Assembly: GCF_000613125.1 (NCBI RefSeq)
Contig: NZ_HG964497.1
Location: 478,823-542,822 of the forward strand
Direction: 5' to 3'
DNA from: Bacillus sp. EB01
GTDB taxonomy: Bacteria > Bacillota > Bacilli > Bacillales > Cytobacillaceae
Length of the DNA stretch: 64,000 nucleotides
Position numbers and translations under genes: made by a program. Shown piece after piece: positions 63,987 to 64,000 of the stretch. How positions within the stretch are numbered: position 1 is the first letter of the stretch; every line of letters starts with the position of its first letter. The notes below the pieces were generated by a model. It saw only the letters and a list, made by a program, of their open reading frames with translations, was not told the DNA's origin and ran no database searches.

Positions 63987-64000
63987 AAAATTTCTGCAAA

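Overview
This window comes from an endospore-forming member of the Bacillaceae. Its backbone follows the Bacillus subtilis atp-to-pbpG chromosome segment gene by gene: atpZ-I-B-E-F-H-A-G-D-C, upp, glyA, ywlG, rpiB, ywlE, mntP, ywlC, ywlB, spoIIR, prmC, prfA, tdk, rpmE, rho, glpX, murAB, tal, fbaA, spo0F, ywjG, pyrG, rpoE, acdA, ywjF, ywjE, uvsE, argS, ywiB, speB, speE and pbpG. Sporulation genes (spoIIR, spo0F, sspH, pbpG) and strong AGGAGG-type ribosome binding sites support this. Most genes lie on the minus strand, so the segment is transcribed right to left. The genus cannot be fixed from the sequence alone.

Layout: 1-1148 is the start of a nuo (complex I) operon (nuoA, nuoB and the 5' end of nuoC) with its promoter. 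1494-5800 is an accessory surface module between the nuo and atp operons: a secreted transglutaminase-fold protein, a sortase, and a 761-residue LPXTG protein with five cysteine-bracketed repeats. The first and third genes each have a c-di-GMP-I (GEMM) riboswitch. 6031-13719 is the complete ATP synthase operon with promoter and terminator. 13988-18121 is a second accessory patch (subtilisin-like protease, secreted propeller-like protein, AAA ATPase). 18454-28002 and 27995-36300 are housekeeping genes for nucleotide salvage, one-carbon metabolism, tRNA modification, translation termination and transcription termination. 36373-42097 holds central carbon enzymes, the sporulation phosphorelay protein Spo0F, CTP synthase with a recognisable CTP-sensing attenuator, and RNA polymerase delta. 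43074-54285 is a fatty/branched-chain acyl-CoA block: isobutyryl-CoA mutase IcmF with a TetR regulator, two acyl-CoA dehydrogenases, 3-hydroxyacyl-CoA dehydrogenase, thiolase, and the membrane Fe-S oxidoreductase YwjF. 54362-63986 holds cardiolipin synthase, UV endonuclease, SspH, a small lipoprotein, ArgRS, polyamine synthesis (agmatinase, spermidine synthase) and the sporulation penicillin-binding protein PbpG.

The most interesting signal is the c-di-GMP surface module. The aptamer before the transglutaminase-fold gene can pair its closing stem with the Shine-Dalgarno sequence. The aptamer before the LPXTG adhesin overlaps an intrinsic terminator. This suggests c-di-GMP sets both a wall-anchored adhesin and a secreted transglutaminase/protease-fold enzyme, possibly in opposite directions, an arrangement reminiscent of the Gram-negative LapA/LapG system. 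That functional reading is inference.

Other regulatory structure is visible: a pyrG promoter starting at GGGC with its attenuator; a palindromic operator inside the ywjF promoter; a cre-like site before the thiolase operon; and sigma-F, sigma-H, sigma-B and sigma-G-like promoters at spoIIR, spo0F, the KGG-repeat gene and pbpG. Several dispersed and tandem non-coding repeats fill the intergenic gaps. I found no rRNA, tRNA, CRISPR array, insertion sequence or prophage.
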